Below, one piece after another: positions 35,666 through 44,920 of a stretch of DNA of 64,000 bases. Source of the stretch: Streptomyces sp. CB02959 (GTDB lineage: Bacteria; Actinomycetota; Actinomycetes; Streptomycetales; Streptomycetaceae); NCBI RefSeq assembly GCF_002803155.1, contig NZ_NNBP01000017.1, positions 62,001-126,000 on the forward strand, given 5' to 3'. Under the pieces are notes generated by a model. The model was given only the letters and a program-made list of their open reading frames with translations. It searched no databases and was not told the DNA's origin. Position 1 is the first letter of the stretch, and every line of letters starts with the position of its first letter. A program made the position numbers and the translations under genes.

Positions 35666-36482
35666 ACCCCGCCGGCCGCCCCACCACCTCCCGCACCTCG
35701 GTCACCAGGTCCTCGGCCACGGTGATGGAGTGGCGCAACCGGGCTTCGGTGTCGCCGAGTTCGCCGAGGAGGGCGGCGGCGCGCGGGGCGAAGCCCGGTG
35801 GGGTGCGGGGGAGGGTGGCGGCGGTGGCCAGGGCGCCCTTCTCGTTGAGGCACCAGACCCGGTGGTGGGCGTGCAGGGCCTGGACGAGGGCGCCCATGGC
35901 CCGGGAGAGGCACAGGGAGGCGTACAGGACGTCCGCGGACGCGGACGACTTGGCCGCCATGGCCACCGAGAACCCCGCGTCCCAGACCGCGGCACCGGTC
36001 AGTGCCTCGCGCAGGGGCTCCGGGTACGACCGGGTCTCCTCCTTGAGGCGGGCGAGCTCCCCGGTGCCCTCGGCCAGGATCCGGCCGAGGGCCACTTCGC
36101 CCGGATAGACGGGGGACCAGAAGCCGAGGGGATGCCCGGCCTGCATGCCGGTCTCGAAGCGCCCGGCGCGGCAGTCCTCCCACACCTGCCGCACCCGGTC
36201 GACGTCCCGGAAGATCCAGTCCACCTGGCTGCCGTCGGGCAGCACCAGCCACGCGCCGCCGTTGACCCAGGGCCCCCAGGCGCCCGGCGGGTGTATCTCG
36301 ACGGGGCCGCCGGTCACGTCCGCCGCCAGTGCCTCCAGGGCGCGCAGATCGGGTGCGCCCCGGTAGTAGATCCCCAGATCCCAGTCGGAATCCGGGCGGT
36401 TGGTTCCTCGTGCGCGGCTGCCCCCGAGCATGACCCCGACGACTCCCGGCACCCGCGTGACACGTGCCGCGATCTCTTCCAT
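35655..36482 (-). CDS. Nucleotidyltransferase-domain protein
   Basis: 275 residues. The N-terminal Pol-beta-type nucleotidyltransferase core G-G-S-R-A-R-G-T (~20) followed by S-D-W-D-L-G-I-Y (~32) gives the two metal-binding aspartates; the rest is helical and includes a long stretch with Ala/Leu. Similar proteins include aminoglycoside nucleotidyltransferase relatives and DUF4037-like proteins, but the substrate cannot be named. The start may instead be a GTG at 36500. The NUDIX gene lies immediately upstream (36-base gap) on the same strand and is likely cotranscribed. Confidence 0.82.
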   Translation of the reverse strand: MEEIAARVTRVPGVVGVMLGGSRARGTNRPDSDWDLGIYYRGAPDLRALEALAADVTGGPVEIHPPGAWGPWVNGGAWLVLPDGSQVDWIFRDVDRVRQVWEDCRAGRFETGMQAGHPLGFWSPVYPGEVALGRILAEGTGELARLKEETRSYPEPLREALTGAAVWDAGFSVAMAAKSSASADVLYASLCLSRAMGALVQALHAHHRVWCLNEKGALATAATLPRTPPGFAPRAAALLGELGDTEARLRHSITVAEDLVTEVREVVGRPAGFSC

Positions 36483-36518
36483 GGCAACGAGGCTAGGCAC
36501 CGGTCGGCCGCGGGGCCG

Positions 36519-37016
36519 TCAGGCCGGCGGCAGGCCGTCTTCGAGTTCCACCGGGCCGCGGCCGCGTTCCAGGGCGTCCAGGGCGCCGCGGACCCGCAGC
36601 CGCAGGTCCTCGGCCATCAGCGTCTCGGCCTCGTCCCAGTGGACCAGGCGCCAGGACAGCAGTTCCTCCTCCTGCAGCCGGATCGCGGCGAACCGTGCCG
36701 CGTCCAGCACCCCGCCGTCGAAGAGGTAGGACACCAGTGGCGGCCGCGCCTTCCCGTGCACCCAGTCGACGGCGAGCAGCGGGCCCAGTTCCACATCCAG
36801 GCCGATCTCCTCGATGGTTTCCCGGCGGGCGGCCTGACGTGGGGATTCCCCGGTGTCCGACTCGATGGTGCCGCCGGGCAGGACCCAGGTGTCGCGGTAG
36901 TTGGGCTCCACGAGCAGGAGGCGGCCTTCGGCGTCGCGGAAGATGGCCGCCGCGCCCGCGAGTACGCGGGGCAGTCCGGCTATGTAGGTGGCGTAGTCGT
37001 CGTCCGTGGTCGTCAC
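36519..37016 (-). CDS. NUDIX hydrolase
   Basis: 165 residues. The Nudix box runs from G-G-T-I-E (~48) to R-E-T-I-E-E-I-G-L (~66): the R-E-x-x-E-E-x-G part is complete, but the first spacer is two residues longer (S-D-T-G-E) than in the consensus GX5E. It hydrolyses a nucleoside diphosphate linked to another group; the substrate is unknown. First gene of a two-gene minus-strand unit with the nucleotidyltransferase, divergent from glycerate kinase. Confidence 0.9.
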   Translation of the reverse strand: MTTTDDDYATYIAGLPRVLAGAAAIFRDAEGRLLLVEPNYRDTWVLPGGTIESDTGESPRQAARRETIEEIGLDVELGPLLAVDWVHGKARPPLVSYLFDGGVLDAARFAAIRLQEEELLSWRLVHWDEAETLMAEDLRLRVRGALDALERGRGPVELEDGLPPA

Positions 37017-37178
37017 GGCGCGAGCCTAGGGGGCGACCGGCCGGGAGGAGAAGCAGGGGCCAGAGGTGGGAGAGGGTGCGGGCGGACGGGTGATCCTGGT
37101 CCGCTCTGTTCGCCGGGGGCGTCGGGCGGATATGGTCTCAGCGGCGCGACTGCCAGTTCGAAAGCAAGGGGAAACACG

Positions 37179-38336
37179 GTGGCGGACGCAGCAAGGACAA
37201 ACACAGCACATGTGCTGATCGCCGCGGACAAGTTCAAGGGCTCGCTCACGGCCGTCGAGGTCGCCGAGCACGTCACGGCCGGTCTGCGGCGCGTGGTCCC
37301 CGGCCTGGACGTGGCGGCGGTGCCGGTCGCGGACGGTGGCGACGGGACGACCGCGGCGGCCCTCGCGGCCGGTTTCACCCGGCACGAGGCGCGGGTCACC
37401 GGGCCCACCGGCGAGCCGGTGACGGCCACCTTCGCGTTGCGCGAGGACGGGACGGCGGTGGTGGAGATGGCCGAGGCATCCGGCCTCCAGCACCTTCCCA
37501 AGGGCGTTTTCGCGCCGCTCACGGCCACCACGTACGGCACCGGTGAGCTGCTGCTCGCGGCGCTGGACGCGGGGGCGACCTCGATCGTCTTCGGGGTCGG
37601 CGGCAGCGCCACGACGGACGGCGGCGCGGGCATGCTGACGGCGCTGGGCGCCCGGCTCCTGGACGCCGACGGGGCGCCGGTCGGTCCGGGCGGCGGCGGG
37701 CTGCGGGAGCTGGCCACGGCCGATCTGTCGGGGCTCGACCCGCGGCTGGCCGGCACGGAGATCGTGCTCGCCAGCGACGTCGACAACCCGCTGACCGGCC
37801 CCAAGGGCGCCCCGGCGGTCTACGGGCCGCAGAAGGGCGCCACCGAGCAGGACGTCGCCACCCTGGATGCCGCCCTGGCGCACTATGCCGAGGTGCTGGA
37901 GCGTGCCGTCGGCCCCAAGGCCGCGGAGCACGCGCTGGCGCCCGGGGCCGGGGCCGCGGGCGGGATCGGCTACGGCGCGCTGGTCGCGTTGGACGCCGCG
38001 TTCCGGCCGGGGATCGACGTGATGCTGGACGTGCTGGGCTTCGCGCCGGCGCTGGCCCGGGCCACGTTCGTGATCACCGGTGAGGGTTCGCTGGACGAGC
38101 AGACCCTGCACGGCAAGGCGCCGGCCGGGGTCGCCGCGGCGGCGCGGGCGGCGGGCATCGACGTGGTCGCGGTCTGCGGGCGGCTCCAGCTGCCCCAGGA
38201 GGCGCTGACCGCGGCCGGTATCCAGCGTGCGTACGCCCTGGCGGACCTGGAGCCGGACCCGGCCCGCTCCATGGCCGAGGCCGGTCCGCTGCTGGAGCGG
38301 GCGGCGGAGAGCCTGGCGCGGGACTTCCTGGCCTGA
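37179..38336 (+). CDS. glxK: Glycerate kinase (GlxK/GarK type)
   Basis: 385 residues, family-typical length. Motifs: A-A-D-K-F-K-G-S-L-T (~15), P-V-A-D-G-G-D-G-T (~50), G-V-G-G-S-A-T-T-D-G-G-A-G (~140), D-V-D-N-P-L-T-G (~205) and T-G-E-G-S-L-D-E-Q-T (~299). It phosphorylates D-glycerate to 2-phosphoglycerate, the exit step of glyoxylate/glycerate use. Glyoxylate is released by the ethylmalonyl-CoA pathway encoded a few kb downstream, so the two may be linked in metabolism. GTG start after AAGGGGA. A two-hairpin region follows. Confidence 0.94.
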   Translation: MADAARTNTAHVLIAADKFKGSLTAVEVAEHVTAGLRRVVPGLDVAAVPVADGGDGTTAAALAAGFTRHEARVTGPTGEPVTATFALREDGTAVVEMAEASGLQHLPKGVFAPLTATTYGTGELLLAALDAGATSIVFGVGGSATTDGGAGMLTALGARLLDADGAPVGPGGGGLRELATADLSGLDPRLAGTEIVLASDVDNPLTGPKGAPAVYGPQKGATEQDVATLDAALAHYAEVLERAVGPKAAEHALAPGAGAAGGIGYGALVALDAAFRPGIDVMLDVLGFAPALARATFVITGEGSLDEQTLHGKAPAGVAAAARAAGIDVVAVCGRLQLPQEALTAAGIQRAYALADLEPDPARSMAEAGPLLERAAESLARDFLA

Positions 38337-38349
38337 CGCGTCGCGGCGG

Positions 38350-38377
38350 GACGCCTTCCCCTCCGTGCGAAGGCGTC
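38350..38377. terminator. Hairpin after glycerate kinase
   Basis: Perfect 9-base stem (GACGCCTTC at 38350-38358, GAAGGCGTC at 38369-38377) with a 10-base loop, just past the stop codon; likely an accessory terminator or mRNA 3' stabiliser before the stronger hairpin. Confidence 0.6.
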
Positions 38378-38410
38378 CGCCCCACCACGAAGGCTTCCGA
38401 TCCATACGAA

Positions 38411-38444
38411 GAGGCCCCGAGCGGATCGTTCCGCTCGGGGCCTC
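38411..38444. terminator. Strong bidirectional terminator
   Basis: Perfect 15-base stem (GAGGCCCCGAGCGGA and complement) closed by a TCGT tetraloop at 38426-38429, between convergent glycerate kinase and pssA. Confidence 0.92.
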
Positions 38445-38467
38445 TCGGCGTTCTCGGTGGGCGCCCG

Positions 38468-39328
38468 TCAGGGCTGGTGCGCGGCGCGCGATTCGGCGCG
38501 CGACTCGCGGCGGTTGTCGCGGAAGGTGTTGACCCTCCGGGCCGTCGCGAACAGCGGGATCATCGCGCCCAGGACCACCTGCAGGGAGCAGCCGGTCTGG
38601 AGCAGCAGCTGACCGCCGGGGGCGTCCAGGGCCCAGGCGGCGAGCATGCCCATGCTGAGCACGATCCAGCTGAGCATCGCCACCGCGAGCCGGCCGCGCG
38701 GCTTGGGGTACTCGACCCGGCTCACCATCAGCCAGGCCACCCCGATGATCGCCAGCAGGGTCGGCAGGAACGGCAGCTCCAGCAGGACGATGGCGACGAC
38801 GGTCAGGGCACCGAACGGGCTCGGCATACCCTGGAAGATGCCGTCACGGATCGTGACGCAGGAGAAGCGGGCGAGTCGCAGCACGACCGCCAGCAGGACC
38901 ACCACCGCGGCGACCACCGACACCCGCTGGTGCGCGTCCTGGGCGACCATGCCCCAGGTCACCACGAAGTACGCGGGGGCCAGCCCGAAGCTGATCAGGT
39001 CGGAGAGGTTGTCGAGCTCGGCCCCCATCGCCGAGGCCCGCAGCTTGCGCGCCACCAGCCCGTCGAAGAGGTCGAAGACCGACGCCAGCAGCATCAGGAT
39101 CACGGCCATCGCCGCGCTGTGCCGCGCCATCCCGCCGTCCTCGGTCCCCGTCAGGTGCGGGATGAGGACGCCGGTGGTGGTGAAGTACACGGCCATGAAG
39201 CCGCAGATGGCGTTGCCGAGCGTGAGGGTGTCCGCTATTGACAACCGCGTCGACAGCGGCATGTCATCGTCGTCCCCGTCGTTCTCCGGCGCCCAGCCCG
39301 CCTGCGTCTCGGGATCAATCACGGTCAA
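38468..39328 (-). CDS. pssA: CDP-diacylglycerol-serine O-phosphatidyltransferase
   Basis: 286 residues. The CDP-alcohol phosphotransferase signature D-G-x2-A-R-x8-G-x3-D-x3-D is complete in D-G-L-V-A-R ... G-A-E-L-D-N-L-S-D (~88-110). About eight membrane helices. It makes phosphatidylserine from CDP-diacylglycerol and serine. The start overlaps the end of psd by 14 bases, so the two steps to phosphatidylethanolamine are coupled. The N-terminal ~25 residues are acidic (D-D-D-D) and precede the first helix. Confidence 0.95.
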   Translation of the reverse strand: MTVIDPETQAGWAPENDGDDDDMPLSTRLSIADTLTLGNAICGFMAVYFTTTGVLIPHLTGTEDGGMARHSAAMAVILMLLASVFDLFDGLVARKLRASAMGAELDNLSDLISFGLAPAYFVVTWGMVAQDAHQRVSVVAAVVVLLAVVLRLARFSCVTIRDGIFQGMPSPFGALTVVAIVLLELPFLPTLLAIIGVAWLMVSRVEYPKPRGRLAVAMLSWIVLSMGMLAAWALDAPGGQLLLQTGCSLQVVLGAMIPLFATARRVNTFRDNRRESRAESRAAHQP

Positions 39329-39962
39329 GGCGAGTCACCCCCGCGGTAGTGGCCTGGCCGACCTCGACGGCCGGCTCGACACCCTCCGGGAGGTAGACGT
39401 CCACCCGCGAGCCGAAGCGGATCAGACCGATGCGCTCGCCCTGCTCGACCTTGGTGCCCTGGGGCACGTAGGGGACGATGCGGCGGGCGACCGCGCCGGC
39501 GATCTGCACCATCTCGATGTCGCCCAGCTCGGTGTCGAAGTGCCAGACGACCCGCTCGTTGTTCTCGCTCTCCTTGTTGAACGCCGGAACGAATCCGCCG
39601 GGGATGTGCTCCACGGACGTCACCGTGCCGGCCAGCGGCGCACGGTTGACGTGGACGTTCAGCGGGCTCATGAAGATCGCGACGCGGGTGCGGCCGTCCT
39701 TCCACGGCATGATGCTCTGCACCACGCCGTCGGCCGGAGAGATGACGCGCCCCTGAGCGATCTCTCGCTCGGGGTCGCGGAAGAACCACAGCATGCCCGC
39801 CGCGAGTGCGGTGGTGGGCACGGCGACGGCAGCCCAGCGTCCCGAGCGACGGGAACGGGCCAGGCTGACCGCTGCCGTTGCCACGGTCGGGAGGAGCCAC
39901 GGCGACGCTCCGCGCGCGAGGCGGACGCGACCGCGTTGTGCAGAGGATTGGCTGTGGGGCAT
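39315..39962 (-). CDS. psd: Phosphatidylserine decarboxylase proenzyme, short type
   Basis: 215 residues, the short Psd form found in actinobacteria and archaea. Self-cleavage to a pyruvoyl enzyme should occur at Gly-Ser in R-F-G-S-R-V-D-V-Y-L-P (~183). F-F-R-D-P-E-R (~64) and I-S-P-A-D-G-V-V (~76) are conserved. One N-terminal hydrophobic helix (~45-62) anchors it. It decarboxylates phosphatidylserine to phosphatidylethanolamine. First gene of the pair; its promoter lies in the 170-base gap 39963-40132. Confidence 0.95.
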   Translation of the reverse strand: MPHSQSSAQRGRVRLARGASPWLLPTVATAAVSLARSRRSGRWAAVAVPTTALAAGMLWFFRDPEREIAQGRVISPADGVVQSIMPWKDGRTRVAIFMSPLNVHVNRAPLAGTVTSVEHIPGGFVPAFNKESENNERVVWHFDTELGDIEMVQIAGAVARRIVPYVPQGTKVEQGERIGLIRFGSRVDVYLPEGVEPAVEVGQATTAGVTRLDRD

Positions 39963-40113
39963 GGATGACCTTCGTAGCGGAGGATGCCGCGTATGGATAC
40001 GGGGGACGGCGGCTTTCCTGGGATGCTATCGGTTGCGAGCGGCAACTGGCCAAGAGCCAGAGCCAATCCGTGGCCGAAGAACGATGACGCGGTGTGATCT
40101 TTATCTACCAGGA

Positions 40114-40133
40114 AACGCCCCAAAAGGGACGTT
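40114..40133 (-). terminator. Short hairpin at the end of the ethylmalonyl-CoA operon
   Basis: AACGCCCC, AAAA loop, GGGACGTT: an 8-base stem with one mismatch that reaches into the stop codon of the acyl-CoA dehydrogenase gene. Weak but well placed to end the operon. Confidence 0.4.
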
Positions 40134-41338
40134 CAGCCCTGGATTCGATACTCCTCAAGTAGCCGGCGGCCGATGATCATTTTCTGGATCTCGGCCGTGC
40201 CTTCGCCGATCAGCAGCATCGGGGCCTCCCGGTAGAGGCGCTCGATCTCGTACTCCTTGGAGAAGCCGTAGCCGCCGTGGATGCGGAAGGCGTCCTCGAC
40301 CACCTCCTTGCAGTATTCGGAGGCCAGGTACTTCGCCATGCCTGCTTCAAGGTCGTTTCGTTGGCCGGAGTCCTTTTTGCGTGCGGCATTAACCATCATG
40401 GCATGCGCCGCCTCCACCTTTGTCGCCATTTCGGCGAGTTTGAACTGGATCGCCTGGTGCTGGGCGATCGGCTTGCCGAAGGTGTGTCGCTGCTGCGCGT
40501 ACGACACGCCCAGCTCGAAGGCGCGCTGGGCGACACCGCAGCCGCGTGCGGCCACATTGACCCGGCCCACCTCGACGCCGTCCATCATGTGATAGAAGCC
40601 ACGCCCGGTCTCGCCGCCGAGGACCCGGTCCGCCGGAATGCGCAGCCCGTCCATGATCAGCTCGGTGGTGTCGACCCCCTTGTAGCCCATCTTCTCGATC
40701 TTGCCCGGAATGGTCAGGCCCGGCCGGACCTCGCCGAAGCCCGCCTCCTTCTCCACCAGGAAGGTCGTCATCGACTTGTGCGGGGGAGTGCCCTCCGGAT
40801 GGCCCTCGTCCGTTCGGCACAGCACCGCCACGAGAGTGGACGAGCCGCCATTGGTGAGCCACATCTTCTGGCCGTTGAGAACGTAGTGGTCACCGTCCCG
40901 CACGCCCTTGGAGGAAATGGCCGAAACATCGGAACCCAGTGCCGGCTCCGACATCGAGAAGGCGCCCCGGATCTCACCCGCCGCCATCTTCGGAAGGAAA
41001 TAGTCCTTCTGCTCCTGCGTGCCGTGCTGCTTGAGCATGTACGCCACGATGAAGTGGGTGTTGATGATGCCGGAGACGCTCATCCAGCCGCGGGCGATCT
41101 CCTCGACCGTCAGCGCGTAGGTGAGCAGCGATTCGCCGAGCCCGCCGTACTCCTCGGGAATCATCAGCCCGAACACGCCGAGTTCCTTCAGGCCCTCGAC
41201 GATCTGGGTGGGGTATTCGTCGCGGTGCTCCAGCTCCGTGGCGACTGGGATGATCTCCTTGTCCACGAAATCCCGGACCGTGGAGAGGATTTCCCGCTGG
41301 ATGTCGGTCAGACCGTCGGTCTGTGCGAGGCGCGCCAT
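40133..41338 (-). CDS. Acyl-CoA dehydrogenase, probable methylsuccinyl-CoA dehydrogenase
   Basis: 401 residues. Standard acyl-CoA dehydrogenase fold: M-I-P-E-E-Y-G-G-L-G (~60), S-M-S-E-P-A-L-G-S-D (~128), H-G-G-Y-G-F-S (~355), and catalytic Glu in G-E-G-T-A-E-I-Q (~383). Oxidation of (2S)-methylsuccinyl-CoA to mesaconyl-CoA is inferred from its place in an operon with ccr, ecm, a mesaconyl-hydratase-like MaoC protein and a malyl-CoA-lyase-like protein; the sequence alone only shows the family. The MaoC gene ends 4 bases upstream of its start. Confidence 0.88.
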   Translation of the reverse strand: MARLAQTDGLTDIQREILSTVRDFVDKEIIPVATELEHRDEYPTQIVEGLKELGVFGLMIPEEYGGLGESLLTYALTVEEIARGWMSVSGIINTHFIVAYMLKQHGTQEQKDYFLPKMAAGEIRGAFSMSEPALGSDVSAISSKGVRDGDHYVLNGQKMWLTNGGSSTLVAVLCRTDEGHPEGTPPHKSMTTFLVEKEAGFGEVRPGLTIPGKIEKMGYKGVDTTELIMDGLRIPADRVLGGETGRGFYHMMDGVEVGRVNVAARGCGVAQRAFELGVSYAQQRHTFGKPIAQHQAIQFKLAEMATKVEAAHAMMVNAARKKDSGQRNDLEAGMAKYLASEYCKEVVEDAFRIHGGYGFSKEYEIERLYREAPMLLIGEGTAEIQKMIIGRRLLEEYRIQG

Positions 41339-41342
41339 CTGG

Positions 41343-41876
41343 TCACTTCTCCTTCCGGGCCGCGGGGGCCTGAAGCTCGGGGCGGCCGGGCTGCTCGCCG
41401 CCGCGCTTCTCGATGTATTCGGCCGTGGGGACCATCACCTTGCGCCGGAAGACGCAGACCAGGGTGCCGTCCTGCTTGTAGCCCTTGGTCTCGACGTACA
41501 CGATGCCGCGGTCGGACTTCGACTTCGACGGCGTCTTGTCCAGCACCGTCGTCTCGCCGTAGAGCGTGTCGCCGTGGAACGTCGGCGCCACGTGCTTCAG
41601 CGACTCGATCTCCAGATTGGCGATGGCCTTTCCGGAGACATCCGGCACCGACATGCCCAGCAGCAGCGAATAGATGTAATTGCCGACGACCACGTTCTTC
41701 CCGAAGTCGGTGGTCCGCTCGGCGTAGTTGCTGTCCATGTGCAGCGGATGGTGGTTCATGGTCAGCAGGCAGAAGAGGTGGTCGTCGTATTCGGTCACCG
41801 TCTTCCCCGGCCAGTGCTTGTAGACGTCGCCGACGGTGAACTCTTCGTAGGTACGGCCGAACTGCATTGCGCTCAT
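41343..41876 (-). CDS. MaoC-like dehydratase, probable mesaconyl-C1-CoA hydratase
   Basis: 177 residues of the hot-dog fold. The hydratase site reads M-N-H-H-P-L-H-M-D (~40) with G-K-N-V-V-V-G (~60). It would hydrate mesaconyl-CoA to beta-methylmalyl-CoA. It starts in ATGA overlap with the CoA-ester lyase stop, and the preceding ethylmalonyl-CoA mutase does the same, so translation is coupled through the operon. Confidence 0.87.
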   Translation of the reverse strand: MSAMQFGRTYEEFTVGDVYKHWPGKTVTEYDDHLFCLLTMNHHPLHMDSNYAERTTDFGKNVVVGNYIYSLLLGMSVPDVSGKAIANLEIESLKHVAPTFHGDTLYGETTVLDKTPSKSKSDRGIVYVETKGYKQDGTLVCVFRRKVMVPTAEYIEKRGGEQPGRPELQAPAARKEK

Positions 41877-42892
41877 GCCTCCGGGGCTTCGAAAGTGGAC
41901 GTGCGGGCCATGCCGGCGGCCCGGCCCTTTCCGGCGATGACCAGTGCCATTTTGCGGCTCGCCTCGTCGATCATTTCGTCGCCGAGCATCGCCGAACCCT
42001 TCTTCCCGCCCGCCTCGGACGTGCACCACTCGTACGCGTCGAGGATCAGCTCGGCGTGGTCGTAGTCCTCCTGCGACGGCGAGAAGACCTCGTTGGCCGC
42101 CTCCACCTGACCCGGGTGCAGCACCCACTTCCCGTCGAAGCCCAGCGCGGCCGCCCGGCCGGCCACCGCGCGGAACCCGTCGACGTTCTTGATCTGGAGG
42201 TAAGGGCCGTCGATGGCCTGGAGGTTGTGCGTGCGGGCCGCCATCAGGATGCGCATCAGGATGTAGTGGTAGGCGTCCGCAGGGTAGCCGGGCGGCTGCT
42301 CGCCGACCACCAGGGACTTCATGTTGATCGACGCCATGAAGTCCGCCGGGCCGAAGATGATGGTCTCCAGGCGGGGCGAGGCGGCGGCGATCGCGTCGAC
42401 GTTCACCAGGCCCTTGGCGTTCTCGATCTGCGCCTCGATGCCGATCCGGCCGACCTCGAAGCCCATGGTCTTCTCGATCTGCGTCAGCAGCAGGTCCAGG
42501 GCGGTCACCTGCGCGGCGTCCTGCACCTTCGGCAGCATGATGCAGTCGAGGTTCTGGCCGGCGCCCTCGACGACCGTGACGACGTCCCGGTAGGTCCACT
42601 CGGTGGTCCAGTCGTTGACCCGCACCACCCGCGTCTTGCCCGCCCAGTCACCCTCGTTGAGGAACTTGACGATGGTGTGGCGCGCCTCCGGCTTGGCCAG
42701 CGGCGCGCAGGCGTCCTCCAGGTCCAGGAAGACCTGGTCGGCCGGGAGGCCCTGGGCCTTCTCCAGGAAGCGGGGGTTGCTGCCGGGCACCGCCAGACAC
42801 GAACGGCGCGGACGCAGCCGCTGAACCACGGAAGTGGCAGGAGCGGAGTGACTTCCGGCCGGGGTGGTGGCGGGCGACGGGCGGGCGGTCAT
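41873..42892 (-). CDS. mcl: HpcH/CitE-type CoA-ester lyase, probable beta-methylmalyl-CoA/malyl-CoA lyase
   Basis: 339 residues. The N-terminal strand R-S-C-L-A-V-P-G-S-N-P-R-F (~30) and metal site F-L-D-L-E-D-A-C (~55) are those of the CitE/Mcl superfamily; G-I-E-A-Q-I-E-N-A-K-G (~148) gives the second acidic ligand. It splits beta-methylmalyl-CoA to propionyl-CoA plus glyoxylate. A Thr/Ser/Pro-rich ~25-residue leader precedes the domain. ATGA overlaps on both sides. Confidence 0.9.
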   Translation of the reverse strand: MTARPSPATTPAGSHSAPATSVVQRLRPRRSCLAVPGSNPRFLEKAQGLPADQVFLDLEDACAPLAKPEARHTIVKFLNEGDWAGKTRVVRVNDWTTEWTYRDVVTVVEGAGQNLDCIMLPKVQDAAQVTALDLLLTQIEKTMGFEVGRIGIEAQIENAKGLVNVDAIAAASPRLETIIFGPADFMASINMKSLVVGEQPPGYPADAYHYILMRILMAARTHNLQAIDGPYLQIKNVDGFRAVAGRAAALGFDGKWVLHPGQVEAANEVFSPSQEDYDHAELILDAYEWCTSEAGGKKGSAMLGDEMIDEASRKMALVIAGKGRAAGMARTSTFEAPEA

Positions 42893-44910
42893 GCGGGGAC
42901 CTCCAACGGGTCGAGTCGGTTCGCTGTGCGGATCTCGTCGACGATACGGCCGATGATCTCCGTGATTCCGAAGTCCTTCGGGGTGAAGACGGCGGCGACA
43001 CCCGCCTCGCGCAGGGCCGCGGCGTCCGCGGACGGGATGATGCCGCCCACGATCACCGGCAGGTCGCCGGCGCCCGCGCGGCGCAGCCGGTCCAGTACGT
43101 CCGGCACCAGCGCGGCGTGCGACCCCGACAGGATCGACAGCCCCACGCAGTGCACGTCCTCGGCGACCGCCGCCGCCACGATCTGCTCCGGGGTGAGCCG
43201 GATGCCCTGGTAGACGACCTCGAAGCCGGCGTCCCTGGCGCGCACCGCGATCTGCTCGGCGCCGTTGCTGTGCCCGTCCAGGCCGGGCTTCCCGACCAGC
43301 AGCCGCAGCCGTCCGCCGCCCAGGTCGGCCGCGGTCCTGGCGACCTTCTCGCGGACCGCCGCCAGTGTCGAGCCGGCCTCCGCGGTCACCGCCACCGGCG
43401 CGCCGGAGACGCCCGTGGGGGCCCGGAACTCGCCGAAGACGTCCCGCAGTGCCCAGGCCCACTCGCCGGTCGTCACGCCTGCGCGGGCGCACTCCAGCGT
43501 GGCCGGGAAGAGGTTGGTGTCGCCCGCCGCGGCCTTCTTCAGGGCCGACAGCGCCTCCTGGGCCCGCAGCTCGTCGCGGTTGTCCCGCCAGGTGCCCAGG
43601 GCCCGCACGACGCCCTCTTCGTTGGCCGGGTCCACCGTCATGATCGCGGATTCGCCGGATGCGCTGCCGGCGGTGAGCGGGTTGGGTTCGGTGCCCTCGA
43701 AGCAGTTGACGCCGACGATCTTCTCCTCGCCGGACTCGATGCGGGCCCGGCGCTCGGCGTGCGCCGACACCAACTGCGACTTCAGGTATCCGGACTCGAC
43801 GGCCGCCATCGCGCCGCCCATCTCCTGGATCCGGTCGATCTCGGCCAGGCAGTCCGCCACCAGGGCGTCCACCTTGGCCTCGATGACGTGCGATCCGGCG
43901 AAGATGTCCTCGTACTCCAGCAGGTCCGACTCGTGCGCGAGGACCTGCTGGATGCGCAGCGACCACTGCTGGTCCCAGGGGCGTGGCAGCCCCAACGCCT
44001 CGTTCCAGGCCGGGAGTTGGACGGCGCGGGCGCGGGCGTCCTTGGAGAGCGTGACGGCCAGCATCTCCAGCACGATCCGCTGGACGTTGTTCTCCGGCTG
44101 TGCCTCGGTCAGCCCCAGGGAGTTGACCTGCACGCCGTAGCGGAAGCGGCGCTGCTTGGGGTTCTCGATGCCGTAGCGCTCCCGGGTGACCTTGTCCCAG
44201 ATGCGGCCGAAGGCGCGCATCTTGCACATCTCCTCGACGAAGCGGACGCCCGCGTTCACGAAGAACGAGATCCGGGCGACGACCTCGCCGCGGCGTTCCT
44301 CGGGGACCTGGCCGGACGCGAACACCGCGTCGAGCACCGCGATCGCGGTGGACATCGCGTACGAGATCTCCTGGACCGGAGTGGCCCCCGCCTCCTGCAG
44401 GTGGTAGCTGCAGATGTTGATCGGGTTCCACTTCGGGATGTGGTTGACCGTGTACGTGATCATGTCCGTGGTCAGCCGCAGTGAAGGGCCCGGCGGGAAG
44501 ACGTGCGTCCCGCGCGAGAGGTACTCCTTCACGATGTCGTTCTGCGTGGTGCCGGACAGCTTGGTGATGTCGGCGCCCTGCTCCTCGGCGACCACCTGGT
44601 ACAGCGCCAGCAGCCACATGGCGGTGGCGTTGATGGTCATCGAGGTGTTCATCTGCTCCAGCGGGATGTCCTGGAACAGCCGCCGCATGTCACCGAGGTG
44701 GGACACCGGGACCCCGACCCGGCCGACCTCGCCGCGGGCCAGGACGTGGTCGGGGTCGTATCCGGTCTGCGTCGGGAGGTCGAACGCGACCGACAGGCCC
44801 GTCTGGCCCTTGGCGAGGTTGCGCCGGTACAGCTCGTTGGACGCCTCGGCGGTGGAGTGCCCGGCGTACGTCCGCATCAGCCACGGACGATCCTTCTGAC
44901 GCTCAGTCAT
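42889..44910 (-). CDS. ecm: Ethylmalonyl-CoA mutase (MeaA-like, B12-dependent)
   Basis: 673 residues, single-chain mutase. The catalytic barrel includes F-D-L-P-T-Q-T-G-Y (~43), M-N-T-S-M-T-I-N (~85) and G-T-T-Q-N-D-I (~118). The C-terminal cobalamin domain has the base-off motif D-G-H-S-N-G (D-x-H-x-x-G, ~548) and G-L-S-I-L-S-G-S-H. It converts ethylmalonyl-CoA to methylsuccinyl-CoA. It lies 10 bases downstream of ccr and overlaps mcl by ATGA. Position next to ccr supports ethylmalonyl- over methylmalonyl-CoA as substrate. Confidence 0.92.
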   Translation of the reverse strand: MTERQKDRPWLMRTYAGHSTAEASNELYRRNLAKGQTGLSVAFDLPTQTGYDPDHVLARGEVGRVGVPVSHLGDMRRLFQDIPLEQMNTSMTINATAMWLLALYQVVAEEQGADITKLSGTTQNDIVKEYLSRGTHVFPPGPSLRLTTDMITYTVNHIPKWNPINICSYHLQEAGATPVQEISYAMSTAIAVLDAVFASGQVPEERRGEVVARISFFVNAGVRFVEEMCKMRAFGRIWDKVTRERYGIENPKQRRFRYGVQVNSLGLTEAQPENNVQRIVLEMLAVTLSKDARARAVQLPAWNEALGLPRPWDQQWSLRIQQVLAHESDLLEYEDIFAGSHVIEAKVDALVADCLAEIDRIQEMGGAMAAVESGYLKSQLVSAHAERRARIESGEEKIVGVNCFEGTEPNPLTAGSASGESAIMTVDPANEEGVVRALGTWRDNRDELRAQEALSALKKAAAGDTNLFPATLECARAGVTTGEWAWALRDVFGEFRAPTGVSGAPVAVTAEAGSTLAAVREKVARTAADLGGGRLRLLVGKPGLDGHSNGAEQIAVRARDAGFEVVYQGIRLTPEQIVAAAVAEDVHCVGLSILSGSHAALVPDVLDRLRRAGAGDLPVIVGGIIPSADAAALREAGVAAVFTPKDFGITEIIGRIVDEIRTANRLDPLEVPA

Positions 44911-44920
44911 GAAGTGGACC